In this document: in pieces, positions 8,764 to 16,746 of the stretch
Layout: each line of letters opens with the position of its first letter
How positions within the stretch are numbered: the stretch's first letter is position 1
Source of the DNA: Halorarum salinum
GTDB lineage: Archaea > Halobacteriota > Halobacteria > Halobacteriales > Haloferacaceae
NCBI RefSeq assembly: GCF_013402875.1
Contig: NZ_CP058579.1
Coordinates: 1,488,001 to 1,552,000 of the forward strand
DNA: 64,000 bases
Direction: 5' to 3'
The notes under the pieces: model-generated
Told to the model about the DNA's origin: nothing
Database searches by the model: none
Seen by the model: the letters and a program-made list of their open reading frames with translations, nothing else
Made by a program: the position numbers and the translations under genes

Positions 8764-9438
8764 CTACCGCCTCCCGTCGACGGGGGTCCCTTCAGCCTCG
8801 CCGAGCGACCGGCCGGCGTTCCGGACGAACCGGGAGACCGCGGTGTGGTCCTTGGCGCCGCCCTCGCGTTCGACCCCGGAGGCGACGTCGACGGCGAACG
8901 GCTCGACGGTCGAGATGGCCCCGGCGACGTTCTCGGGGGTCAGCCCGCCGGCGAGGACGACCGGCGACACGAGGTCGCGGGCCAGATCGGCGGTCGCGTC
9001 CCAGTCGCCCGTCTCGCCGGTGCCGCCGGCGCCCGACTCGGTCGTCGAGTCGACGAGGACGGCGTCGGCGGCCTCGTCGAGTTCGCGCGCCCGGTCAGGG
9101 TCGTCGTGGTCGACGACGGGTACGACCTTCACGCCCGCCTCGGCGCGGACGTAGCCGACGTCGGCCGGCCCGAGGTCCTCGCCGTGGACCTGAAGCACGT
9201 CGGGGTCGACGAGTCGGGCGGCGTCGACGGCGTCCTGGGCATCGACGGGCATCGTGACCAGCGTCGTCGTGAGGAACGGCGGCGCCGCGGCCGCGAGGTC
9301 GGCGGCGGTCGCGAGGTTCACCTCCCGCGGGGTGTCGACGGGCACGTCCGCGATGACGCCGACGGCGTCGGCGCCGGCCTCCGCGACCGCGCGGAGGTCC
9401 GTCGCGTTCGTGACTCCGCAGACCTTCACCCGCGTCAT
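8764..9438 (-). CDS. trpF: Phosphoribosylanthranilate isomerase
   Basis: Amadori rearrangement of phosphoribosyl-anthranilate to CdRP. The 224-aa TIM-barrel protein starts MTRVKVCGVT, whose Cys is the usual catalytic base, contains the general-acid Asp in VLVDSTTE, and the phosphate-binding LAGGLTPENV and DVASGVE. The ATG at 9438 overlaps the trpD TGA (ATGA), which fixes the start although the frame is open upstream. Confidence 0.94.
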   Translation of the reverse strand: MTRVKVCGVTNATDLRAVAEAGADAVGVIADVPVDTPREVNLATAADLAAAAPPFLTTTLVTMPVDAQDAVDAARLVDPDVLQVHGEDLGPADVGYVRAEAGVKVVPVVDHDDPDRARELDEAADAVLVDSTTESGAGGTGETGDWDATADLARDLVSPVVLAGGLTPENVAGAISTVEPFAVDVASGVEREGGAKDHTAVSRFVRNAGRSLGEAEGTPVDGRR

Positions 9439-10436
9439 TCGCGCATCGCCGCGAGGGTGGCGGCGGCGTCCCCCTCGTCGATGGCGTTCGCGGCGCGTTC
9501 GACGCCCTCCTCGACGGTCGCGGCCTCGCCGGCGACGTAGATCGCCGCCCCCGCGTTCGCGAGGATCACGTCGCGCTTGGGCCCGGTCACCTCGCCCGTG
9601 AGGATGCCCTCGAGGTCCCGCGCGTTCTCCTCGGGCGTGCCGCCCGCGATCTCCGAGACCGGCGCGCGGTCGAGGCCGACGTCCTCGGGCGTGAGCGTGA
9701 ACTCGGTCACGCCGTCGCCGTCGATCTCCGCGACCCGCGTCGGCCCGTGGAGCGCGATCTCGTCGGCGCCGTCGCCGTGGACGACCAGCGCGCGCTCGGT
9801 CGGCATGTGGGTGAGCGCCTCCGCGAGCAGGGGGACGAGGTCGGGGTCGTACACGCCGAGCACCTGCGCTTCCGCGCCGGCGGGGTTCGTCAGCGGGCCG
9901 AGGACGTTGAACAGCGTCCGCATCCCGAGCTCCTTGCGCGGGCCGATGACGGCCTTCATCGCCGGGTGGAACACCGGCGCGAGCATGAAGCCGATGCCGT
10001 CGCGCTCGATGGCGCGCTCGACGGCCGGCGGTTCCGCGTCGACCTTGACGCCCGCGACCTCCAGCACGTCCGCGCTTCCGGACGAGGAGGAGACCGAGTA
10101 GTTCCCGTGCTTGGCCACGGTGACCCCCGCGCCCGCGGCGACGACGGCCGAGGTCGTGGAGACGTTGATCGTGCTGTAGTCGTCGCCGCCGGTGCCGCAG
10201 GTGTCGACGAGCGGGTCCCCGTCGGGGTCGATGGTCCGGGCGGCGTCGCGCATCCCCTGCGCGAAGCCGGCGATCTCGGCCTCCGTCTCGCCCTTCGCCC
10301 GCAGCGCCGCGAGGAGGGCGCCGATCTGTGCCTCCGTCGCATCCTCGAAGACGAGCGTCGACGCCTCGCGCGCCTCCGCCACCGTCAGGTCCTCCCCCTC
10401 GGTCGCGCGCTCGACGTACTCCTGTATTGTGGACAT
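9435..10436 (-). CDS. trpD: Anthranilate phosphoribosyltransferase
   Basis: Transfers phosphoribose from PRPP to anthranilate. The 333-aa protein has the glycine-rich DTCGTGGDDYSTINVST PRPP loop, KHGNYSVSS and the downstream NVLGPLTNPA. First gene of trpDFEG; genes for the later steps (trpC, trpB, trpA) are not in the window, matching the split trpCBA/trpDFEG arrangement known in haloarchaea. I chose the MSTIQEYVERA start because it aligns with the family N-terminus; the open frame upstream encodes low-complexity sequence. Confidence 0.95.
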   Translation of the reverse strand: MSTIQEYVERATEGEDLTVAEAREASTLVFEDATEAQIGALLAALRAKGETEAEIAGFAQGMRDAARTIDPDGDPLVDTCGTGGDDYSTINVSTTSAVVAAGAGVTVAKHGNYSVSSSSGSADVLEVAGVKVDAEPPAVERAIERDGIGFMLAPVFHPAMKAVIGPRKELGMRTLFNVLGPLTNPAGAEAQVLGVYDPDLVPLLAEALTHMPTERALVVHGDGADEIALHGPTRVAEIDGDGVTEFTLTPEDVGLDRAPVSEIAGGTPEENARDLEGILTGEVTGPKRDVILANAGAAIYVAGEAATVEEGVERAANAIDEGDAAATLAAMRE

Positions 10437-10684
10437 GGGTGAACGAATCCGTCTTGTGATGTACGAATGTGTGCATCGGGATAAGGCTGTCGCGAGCGTG
10501 GTCGTGACACGGTCGTCACGAGGGGATCTGCCGACCGGCGCGAGGTGGGGAGCGAGCCTGCAGCGGGCGGGACCGAACGGGGCCGCGGAGGCTTTCGAGG
10601 ACGGTCGGACGGTCGCTCCGTGCCGGTATCGCCGACCACGCGAGCGGACAGGCTTTTGAGGAACCCCCGTGCACGTCACCACCA

Positions 10685-11293
10685 GTGGGCATCTACGACA
10701 GGTACCTCGCGCTCCGCCACCGCCTCCACGACGAGGGCCCGCCCGAGCACGTCGCGCTCGTCATCACCGAGCGAGACCTGCTCGAACAGGGCGCCTACGG
10801 GACGCTGGAGGACGTGCTCGGCTGGGCGTTCGAGTACGGCGCCGAGCGCGTCACCGTCTCCGTCTCGGTGCTCGACGAGGCGGTGGTCGACACCCTCGCG
10901 CGCGAACTCGCGGGGGTCGAGGCCCCCCGGCGCGTCGCGGTCCGGACGCCCGGCGACACCGAGCGCGCGGACGCGCCGGTCCGGGTGAACATCGGCCTCG
11001 GCGGCAAGCGGGAGTTCGCCGCCGCCGTCCGGGAGATCGCCGAGGCCGTCGAGGCCGGGGAGCTGACCCCGGCGGACGTCGACGGAACGGACATCGAGGA
11101 GCGACTGGTGTTCCCGGAGGAGCCGGACCTGGTGGTCAAGACGGGCGCCGAGCGGCTCTCGGACTTCCTCATCTGGCAGTCGGTGTACTCCGAACTGTAC
11201 TTCACGGACGTGAACTGGCGCGACTTTCGGCTGCGGGATTACCTGCGGGCGGTGCTGGACTACCAGAACCGGCAGCGTCGATTCGGGCGCTAG
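10685..11293 (+). CDS. Short cis-prenyltransferase paralogue lacking the catalytic N-terminal motif (candidate accessory subunit)
   Basis: 202 aa, clearly related to undecaprenyl/polyprenyl diphosphate synthases: the C-terminal half has DLVVKTGAERLSDFLIW, YSELYFTDVNW and ends in QRRFGR, the RxG motif that contacts diphosphate across the dimer. The N-terminal DGNRRW-type signature with its catalytic Asp is replaced by HVALVITERDL, so it is unlikely to work alone. The canonical paralogue at 12968-13900 has the catalytic motif but no RxG. This matches NgBR/Nus1-type accessory subunits. GTG start supported by GGCTTTTGAG centred near -29. Role in glycan lipid-carrier synthesis is inferred. Confidence 0.75.
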   Translation: MGIYDRYLALRHRLHDEGPPEHVALVITERDLLEQGAYGTLEDVLGWAFEYGAERVTVSVSVLDEAVVDTLARELAGVEAPRRVAVRTPGDTERADAPVRVNIGLGGKREFAAAVREIAEAVEAGELTPADVDGTDIEERLVFPEEPDLVVKTGAERLSDFLIWQSVYSELYFTDVNWRDFRLRDYLRAVLDYQNRQRRFGR

Positions 11294-11357
11294 GAGAAGT
11301 AGTCGTCCACGTGGCTACTCCTGGAGGTTGAGCCGATTCCGCCGGTCGGAACACGTT

Positions 11358-11472
11358 GAAAGGGGCCGACTTCTGCGCTCGCGCGCCTCGCTGCGCTCCT
11401 CGTTACTCGACCTTCGGGCTCGTTCCTGCGGTGCTTGCGTCGTCGTGCTTCCCGCAGAAGCCGGCCCCTTTC
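11358..11472. repeat. 20-bp inverted repeat flanking ~75 bp
   Basis: GAAAGGGGCCGACTTCTGCG (11358-11377) is matched by its reverse complement at 11453-11472 with one mismatch. The right arm overlaps the left boundary of repeat copy B, so this forms an extra outer structure in front of that element. The sequence between is rich in CTCG/GCGC microrepeats. Confidence 0.8.
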
Positions 11473-11791
11473 AGTCCCGCCCCGTGGGACGGTCGGATGC
11501 CATCGCGTGGTGTCCCCGGGCCTCCCCGGCGGGCGCGGCTCGCTCCCACGGGTCGCTCGCGATTGCGCCCGCCGCATCCCGTCGACCGTCCACCGGCCAA
11601 CGCTCGCCGGACTACCGACGGCGTGCGCGGTCGGTAGTCAGGGCTGCGACGCTCGGCCGAACTTCGGCAGGGTGGGAATGGAAGGGGTCGCGGGTCTCGG
11701 GGAAGGCGCGGACCGTCAAGCACCACAGCGCGAGCGGAGCGAGCGCGAGGAGCGCAGCGGCCGCACCGAGCCGAGATCCGCGGGGGCTTCC
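11463..11791. repeat. Large structured intergenic repeat, copy B
   Basis: Second copy, same orientation as 2108-2500. Boundary arms GGCCCCTTTCAGTCCC (11463-11478) and GGGAATGGAAGGGGTC (11674-11689) remain largely complementary. The internal hairpin GACTACCGAC/GTCGGTAGTC is fully paired here over 10 bp, while copy A pairs only the inner 7. It fills most of the 605-base gap between the short cis-prenyltransferase and the SMR gene; no supported gene in it. Confidence 0.8.
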
Positions 11792-11898
11792 GAGGCGTTC
11801 CGAGTTCCCACGGCTGCTGAACACTCGACGAGGGCGCGAACCACGAGCCAGGCGAACCGGAACCGATAGCCCACCCACGGGCGTACCCCCCAGACGAA

Positions 11899-12222
11899 AT
11901 GTCGTGGTTCGTCCTCCTCGTCGCCGGCCTGTTCGAGATCGCCTGGGCCATCGGACTCGAGTACTCCGAGGGCCTCACGAAGCCGCTCCCGACGGCCGGC
12001 ACCGCCCTAGCGCTCGTCGTCAGCATGGTCCTGCTCGCGCAGGCCGTGAAGGACCTCCCCATCGGCACGGCCTACGCCGTCTGGACGGGCATCGGCGCGG
12101 TCGGAACCGCGACGCTCGGCATCGCGCTGTTCGACGAACCGGCGTCGATCGCGCGCGTCTCGTTCATCTCGGTCATCGTCGTCGGCATCGTGGGGCTGCA
12201 CCTCGTCTCGGGCGGGCACTGA
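11899..12222 (+). CDS. gdx: SMR family exporter, SugE/Gdx type
   Basis: 107-aa four-helix small multidrug resistance protein. The conserved membrane Glu is at position 13 ([12 protein letters not shown]), and the [16 protein letters not shown] block matches the SugE/Gdx branch, whose characterised bacterial members export guanidinium in exchange for protons, better than EmrE. It normally works as an antiparallel dimer. I saw no guanidine-riboswitch-like structure upstream; the leader is the tail of repeat copy B. Substrate assignment is from family similarity. Confidence 0.85.
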   Translation: MSWFVLLVAGLFEIAWAIGLEYSEGLTKPLPTAGTALALVVSMVLLAQAVKDLPIGTAYAVWTGIGAVGTATLGIALFDEPASIARVSFISVIVVGIVGLHLVSGGH

Positions 12223-12285
12223 CGGCCGGTCGGACCTCCGGTCACGTTCGGCGGATCGACGGAATCGTCGTCGTCAGTTCGGGAC

Positions 12286-12296
12286 AAATAATTAAG
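12286..12296 (+). promoter_or_regulatory. TATA box of the 12320 membrane gene
   Basis: AAATAATTAAG, an unusually AT-rich run here, centred about 28 nt before the ATG at 12320; supports leaderless initiation there. Confidence 0.65.
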
Positions 12297-12319
12297 TGTT
12301 GACAGTTCGTCGGGGTCGC

Positions 12320-12967
12320 ATGGCGTTCACCAACGTCCCGCTCCGGCGCTCGGCCGCGCTCGGCCTCGCGGCCGCCCTCCTCGGCTACCTCCCCGCGTTC
12401 GCCCTCGCGACCCTCCGCCGCTCGGCGATCCTCGCGCTCGAACTCCCCGGCGAGTTGCGCGACCCGGCGCCGATGCGCGAGGTGTTCGAGCCGGGGACCG
12501 CGACGGTGGCCGGCTGGCTCTGGTACGACGCCCACCTCGTCCCCGCGTCGCTGCCGACGACGGACGTGTTCGCCGGGCGCGCGGCGCTGACGAACGTGAA
12601 CCTCCTGAACGCCCTCGGCGGCGTCGCGCTCCTGCTGTATCTCGTCCCGCCGGCGCTGCTCGTCGCCGCGGGGTACGCGTTCGTCCGCTCGGGCGGCATC
12701 ACCCTCGCGATGGCCCCGAGCGGGGGGGCGAGCGTCGCGGTCGGCTACACGCCGGCGATGGTGCTCGGCGCGTTCCTGCCGACGGCGTCGGCCACCACCC
12801 CCGGCGGCACGGCCGTCGTCGCCTCGCCGGCCGGCATTCCGGTCATCGTCGCCGGGCTGGCGTATCCGCTCATCTTCGGCGCGCTCGGCGGGGTGCTGGC
12901 GAAGCGACGCGTCGAGGCTACTGACGGGTCCGAACCGAGGGGGGGAACCCCGGCGGAGCGCGCCTGA
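12320..12967 (+). CDS. Integral membrane protein, unknown function
   Basis: 215 aa with about four to five hydrophobic segments: residues 10-30 after a basic N-terminus, then about 90-118, 120-140, 150-165 and 175-200. The loop between the first and second segments (about 60 residues) contains several Pro/Trp and would face outside. A Gly/Ala/Thr/Ser-rich stretch GGASVAVGYTPAMVLGAFLPT suggests tightly packed helices. No family recognised. The ATG at 12320 is fixed by the TATA box. Convergent with uppS, 0-nt gap. Confidence 0.65.
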   Translation: MAFTNVPLRRSAALGLAAALLGYLPAFALATLRRSAILALELPGELRDPAPMREVFEPGTATVAGWLWYDAHLVPASLPTTDVFAGRAALTNVNLLNALGGVALLLYLVPPALLVAAGYAFVRSGGITLAMAPSGGASVAVGYTPAMVLGAFLPTASATTPGGTAVVASPAGIPVIVAGLAYPLIFGALGGVLAKRRVEATDGSEPRGGTPAERA

Positions 12968-13900
12968 TCAGTCCGCCGTCTCGCCCGTCGACTCCAGCGC
13001 CTCGTCCACCTCGGCGGCGTCGCCGCTGGGGAGCGTCTCGTGCAGTCGACTCGCCACCGCGCGGGCAGCCTCCGTCTCGGTCGCGGCGAGCGAGCGGACG
13101 AGCGCGACGGCCCGCTTCGTCCGGGCGCGGCGCCACGACTCCTCGCGGGCCTCGTAGGTGCGGACGCCCCGCAGGAGGTCGACCTTCGAGAACTCCGGCC
13201 AGTACGGCGTACAGAAGAACACCGCCGCCTCGTTGCCGTTGGCGTGCCACGGGAGGAAGTTGGAGGTGCGCTCGTCGCCGCCGGTCCGGATGATGAGGTC
13301 CACGTCCCGGACCGGACGGCGGTAGAGCCGCGACTCCACCTCGTCGACGTCGACGTCGGTCGCGGCGAGGCTCCCGTCGGCCACGTCGTCGGCGACCTCC
13401 CGAACGGCGCCGAGCAGTTCGTTCCGGCCGCCGTACGCCAGCGCGATGTTGAGGGTGAACCCGTCGTATCCCGCCGTCCGATCCTCCGCGTACTCGACCG
13501 CGTCGCGGACCCGGTCGGGGAGCATCCCGACGTCGCCGAGCGCGCGGATGCACACCGACTGCTCGTGGACGCGGTCGGCGTCGGCGAACTCCCGAAGCTT
13601 GGACTCGAGGAGGTCGAACAGCGGTTCGAGCTCCTCCTCGGGCCGCTCGAAGTTCTCGGTCGAGAAGGCGTACAGGGTCAACTCCTCGACGCCGAGGTCG
13701 GCACACCAGTCGAGCACCCGTTCGGTCGTGTCCGCGCCGGCGCGGTGGCCGTCCGGGGCGTCCCCGCCGTGCTCGCGCGCGTAGCGACGGTTGCCGTCCT
13801 GGATGATGGCGACGTGTTCGGGAGCGCCGTCGACCTCGCGGCGGAGGACGCCCTCGTAGGCCCGGTCGAACGCGGCCCGGAGGCGGGAGCGGAGGGTCAC
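12968..13900 (-). CDS. uppS: Cis-prenyltransferase (tritrans,polycis-polyprenyl diphosphate synthase), catalytic subunit
   Basis: Adds cis isoprene units to an allylic diphosphate to make the polyprenyl lipid carrier for N-glycosylation. From the GTG at 13900 it is 310 aa: HVAIIQDGNRRYA has the catalytic Asp and substrate-binding Arg residues, followed by YAFSTENFERP, LNIALAYGGR and DLIIRTGGDERTSNFLPW. The usual C-terminal RxG is absent: after YWPEFSKVDLLRGVRTYE the sequence runs into a basic/Ala-rich tail. The GTG start is supported by ACACATATCC centred 28 nt upstream; the open frame extends further but encodes unrelated sequence. Likely partner: the gene at 10685. Confidence 0.93.
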   Translation of the reverse strand: MTLRSRLRAAFDRAYEGVLRREVDGAPEHVAIIQDGNRRYAREHGGDAPDGHRAGADTTERVLDWCADLGVEELTLYAFSTENFERPEEELEPLFDLLESKLREFADADRVHEQSVCIRALGDVGMLPDRVRDAVEYAEDRTAGYDGFTLNIALAYGGRNELLGAVREVADDVADGSLAATDVDVDEVESRLYRRPVRDVDLIIRTGGDERTSNFLPWHANGNEAAVFFCTPYWPEFSKVDLLRGVRTYEAREESWRRARTKRAVALVRSLAATETEAARAVASRLHETLPSGDAAEVDEALESTGETAD

Positions 13901-13993
13901 GCTGACCCTACCTGCGGCGCCGGAGGATATGTGTCTTTTGAGGCGTGCACGCCCGGTCGGCCCATGGTGGCCGGCGACGGGCACGGAACTTGG

Positions 13994-14857
13994 TTAATCA
14001 CCGGCTACGTCCTCCAGCACCTCGACCTCGCCGGTGAGCAGTCGGTGGACGTACGGCATGTCGATCCCCTCCGCGTCGAAGCGCTCCTTCACGGCCTGGA
14101 CGTACTCGGAGCGGACGCGGACGAAGTCCGAGCGGTCGGGATCCTCGATCCAGAAGTGCGACTGGAGGCCGACCGCCGAGTCCCCGAGCTCCTCGACGCG
14201 GACCGACGGGGCCGGCTCGTCGAGGATCCCCGCGTGGGCCTCGGCCTCCTCGACGATGCAGTCGGTCGCCTCGTCGATGTCGTCGTCGTAGCCGATGCCG
14301 AAGACGAACTTCTGCCGGAGCGTGTCGTACGCGACCGGGTTCGTTACGGGGTTGTTCGCCAGCTCGCCGTTGGGCACGGTGATCCGCTCGTTGTCGAACG
14401 TGCGGACCCGGGTGACCCGGAGGTCGATGTCCTCCACGCGGCCGGCCGTGTCGTCCCACTCGATCCAGTCGCCCACCTCGAACGGCCGGTCCTTCAGGAT
14501 GAACACGCCGGCGACGAAGTTGCCGATCAGGTCCTGGGCCGCGAAGCCGACCGCCAGCGCCAGCGCGCCCCCGAGCGTCGCGGCGGCGGTGAGGAAACTC
14601 GGGAAGCCGGCGGCCATGAACGCGACCGCCAGCGCGGCGAAGAACACGAGGACGGCGACGAGACTGTCCGCGAGCCCCGTCACGCCCGCTTCGAACCCTC
14701 GTCGGTCCAGCGTCCGGCGGACGAGCGGGGCGACGACGAGTTTCCCGGCGAGGTAGACGACGACGAACGCGACCAGGAAGAACAGCGCCCGCCTGAGGTA
14801 CGCCTCGACGTTCGCGAACGGCGCGCCGGCTCCCAGCTGCAGCGCAACGGGGTCCAT
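13994..14857 (-). CDS. mscS: MscS-family small-conductance mechanosensitive channel
   Basis: 287 aa. Three membrane helices at about residues 20-45, 62-85 and 95-125; the last is the Gly/Ala-rich pore helix TM3, continuing into FAAQDLIGNFVAGVFILKDRPF, the MscS signature. Then the beta domain (DRPFEVGDWIEW, VRTFDNERITVPNGE) and a C-terminal alpha/beta domain. Releases solutes during osmotic downshift, relevant for a halophile. TATA-like TTATAAAGAAG centred at about -27 supports the ATG at 14857. Monocistronic. Confidence 0.93.
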   Translation of the reverse strand: MDPVALQLGAGAPFANVEAYLRRALFFLVAFVVVYLAGKLVVAPLVRRTLDRRGFEAGVTGLADSLVAVLVFFAALAVAFMAAGFPSFLTAAATLGGALALAVGFAAQDLIGNFVAGVFILKDRPFEVGDWIEWDDTAGRVEDIDLRVTRVRTFDNERITVPNGELANNPVTNPVAYDTLRQKFVFGIGYDDDIDEATDCIVEEAEAHAGILDEPAPSVRVEELGDSAVGLQSHFWIEDPDRSDFVRVRSEYVQAVKERFDAEGIDMPYVHRLLTGEVEVLEDVAGD

Positions 14858-14961
14858 CGGCCCCGGTTTCGAACGGACTTATAAAGAAGCTGGTGGCGCC
14901 GGCCGCGTGTCGACCGCTCGCGCTCGTCGCCCCCGGCCGCCCGTCGTGGCTGGTCGTAGCG

Positions 14962-16746
14962 CTAGTGGTCGGCCTCGTGGGGGTTCGGCTCCGTCCCGTA
15001 GCGCTCGGCGTGCTCCGTGTACTCGATGAACCGGGGAGCGTCCGGGTCGAACGGCCGCTCCAGCGACGCGAACGCCTTCTTCTTGTCCCACGACTGGAGG
15101 CCGCCGATGGCCGAGCGGTCCTCCAGGTCGTGGTAGTCGAGGTCCGGCTCCGTCAGATCCCACGCCTTCAGCCCCCGCTCGGTGCGGACGATGACGCTGG
15201 AGTACTCGTCGCTCGATCCGACCGAGCCGACCGTGAGGTCCGCGCAGTAGCCGGTGAAGTCGGCGCACTCGTCACAGCCCTTCAGCGCGGCGCCGTGGAA
15301 CTCCTCGATGTCCTCCTCCAGCAGGAGGTTGCCGTCGGTGTCGTAGACGATCATGTCCCCGTGGAGGACGTCGAGCTTCCCGATGTCCCCGGGCCGGATA
15401 TCTCGCTTCTCGGCGAGTTGCTCGCCGACGAGGCGCTCGTAGTTGAAGTTCTTCGTGCACATCAGTGCGATGGTGTAGTCGACGGCACGGATGCCCGCCT
15501 CCTGTGAGGCGTAGTCCCACTCGAAGTCCTGGAGCGCCCGGATCCCCTCGATCTCGCAGGGCGTCCCGACGAGCGCCAGCGAGAGGTCCGCCGGGTCCTT
15601 CTCCGGGAGCTTCTCGGCCCACCGTTCGACGTCGAGGTTCCCGAGCGCCATCGTCTGGTTGTAGAAGCTCCCCGCGTTCGCGATCAGCTCCTCCGGCGTC
15701 GTCGCGAGGAAGCTCTCGGCCTTCCAGGGCTCCTCCTCGGATTCGGTGGCGATCAGCGCGCCGTCGATCTCGCCGGCCTCCAGCAGGTGGATCAGGACCG
15801 ACGTGACGAGCCCGCCGTCCTGGGCGTTCTCGCGCCACGACTCCTCCACCTTCGCGGAGAACTCCGTGATGGGGTCGCCGGCGCCCGTCACGTTGTCCTC
15901 GCCACCGGTGATCTTCCACTGGCGCTCGTAGCGCAGGCCGCCGCGCGGGCAGAAGTCCCAGCACAGCGAGCAGCCGGTGCACATCTTCACGAGCTCCGGG
16001 AGGTCGTCCTCCCCGATGCCGATGGAGTCCGACGGGCAGGCGGCGACGCAGGTGCCACACTGGATGCAGCGCCCCTCGTCGACGACGGCCGCGTCGAGCT
16101 CCATGAACCACGTCTTCCCGTCGGGCGTCTCGATGTCGTTCATCCCCTCCCGGATGGCGTAGCCGGGCGTGTCGAGGTCGACGCCGCCGGGCGGGTTCGG
16201 GCGGTCGGTCGGGTCGCCGTCCTCGAGGTCCTGGCTCGCGCCCTCGGCCGGCGGCGTGAACTCAAGGTCCCGGAGGTTCCCCTCGCCGTCGACGTTCGCA
16301 GGCGTCGCGCCGCCGTCCGGGGCGGCGGCTCGTCGGCCGTCGGTAGTCCCCTCCCGCTCGTGCCCGCAGCCGCAGTTGCCGCCACAGCCACAGGCGTCAG
16401 CGTCCTCGCCGGTTCCGGCTCCGTCGCCGCGCTCGCCATCGTCACGCTCCGGCTCCTCGCCCCGATAGAATCGGATCGGCTTCGCGTCCATTCGGGTGTG
16501 GTCGGCACGGGTTCCGGGGTCGTTGGATCCGCTCGTCGGCGGCACCGTGGCCTCGTCGCTCGTCTCCCCGGACCCCGGAACGCGCGGAAGCGGCCGTCCC
16601 GTGGCGTCGTCCTCGCTGGAGGCACCGGCTTCGCTGGAGGCTTCGGCCCCGGCGGCGTCCTCGACGAGTTCGGGCGCGACGTCGGCGGGCGCGTTCACCG
16701 CGTGCCGCTCATCCCGGCGCTGGTCGTCAGTCATCTGCCGCGACAC
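14962..16746 (-). CDS. FrhB-type F420-binding iron-sulfur flavoprotein, partner of a siroheme reductase
   Basis: 594 aa. The first ~180 residues are acidic/low complexity with a Cys/Gly cluster CGCGGNCGCGH. Next comes a two-cluster ferredoxin domain (CIQCGTCVAACPSD, CTGCSLCWDFCP), then the FrhB/FdhB core with LVGTPCEIEGIRA, LMCTKNF and KGCDECADFTGYCADLTVGSVGS. This family oxidises F420H2 through FAD and passes electrons to Fe-S clusters. The gene overlaps the end of the siroheme reductase gene: a second ATG at 16734 gives an 8-nt overlap and is the likelier start. In methanogen Fsr these two functions are one polypeptide. F420 use is inferred from family and context. Confidence 0.85.
   Translation of the reverse strand: MSRQMTDDQRRDERHAVNAPADVAPELVEDAAGAEASSEAGASSEDDATGRPLPRVPGSGETSDEATVPPTSGSNDPGTRADHTRMDAKPIRFYRGEEPERDDGERGDGAGTGEDADACGCGGNCGCGHEREGTTDGRRAAAPDGGATPANVDGEGNLRDLEFTPPAEGASQDLEDGDPTDRPNPPGGVDLDTPGYAIREGMNDIETPDGKTWFMELDAAVVDEGRCIQCGTCVAACPSDSIGIGEDDLPELVKMCTGCSLCWDFCPRGGLRYERQWKITGGEDNVTGAGDPITEFSAKVEESWRENAQDGGLVTSVLIHLLEAGEIDGALIATESEEEPWKAESFLATTPEELIANAGSFYNQTMALGNLDVERWAEKLPEKDPADLSLALVGTPCEIEGIRALQDFEWDYASQEAGIRAVDYTIALMCTKNFNYERLVGEQLAEKRDIRPGDIGKLDVLHGDMIVYDTDGNLLLEEDIEEFHGAALKGCDECADFTGYCADLTVGSVGSSDEYSSVIVRTERGLKAWDLTEPDLDYHDLEDRSAIGGLQSWDKKKAFASLERPFDPDAPRFIEYTEHAERYGTEPNPHEADH

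Noticed and set aside
2108-11791. Insertion sequence or transposon remnant
   Set aside because: The repeated element has internal inverted repeats but no transposase fragment and no clear target-site duplication; kept as a structured repeat of unknown origin.
11792-11898. Guanidine riboswitch upstream of the SugE/Gdx gene
   Set aside because: No recognisable guanidine-I, -II or -III architecture; the sequence is the end of the repeat element.
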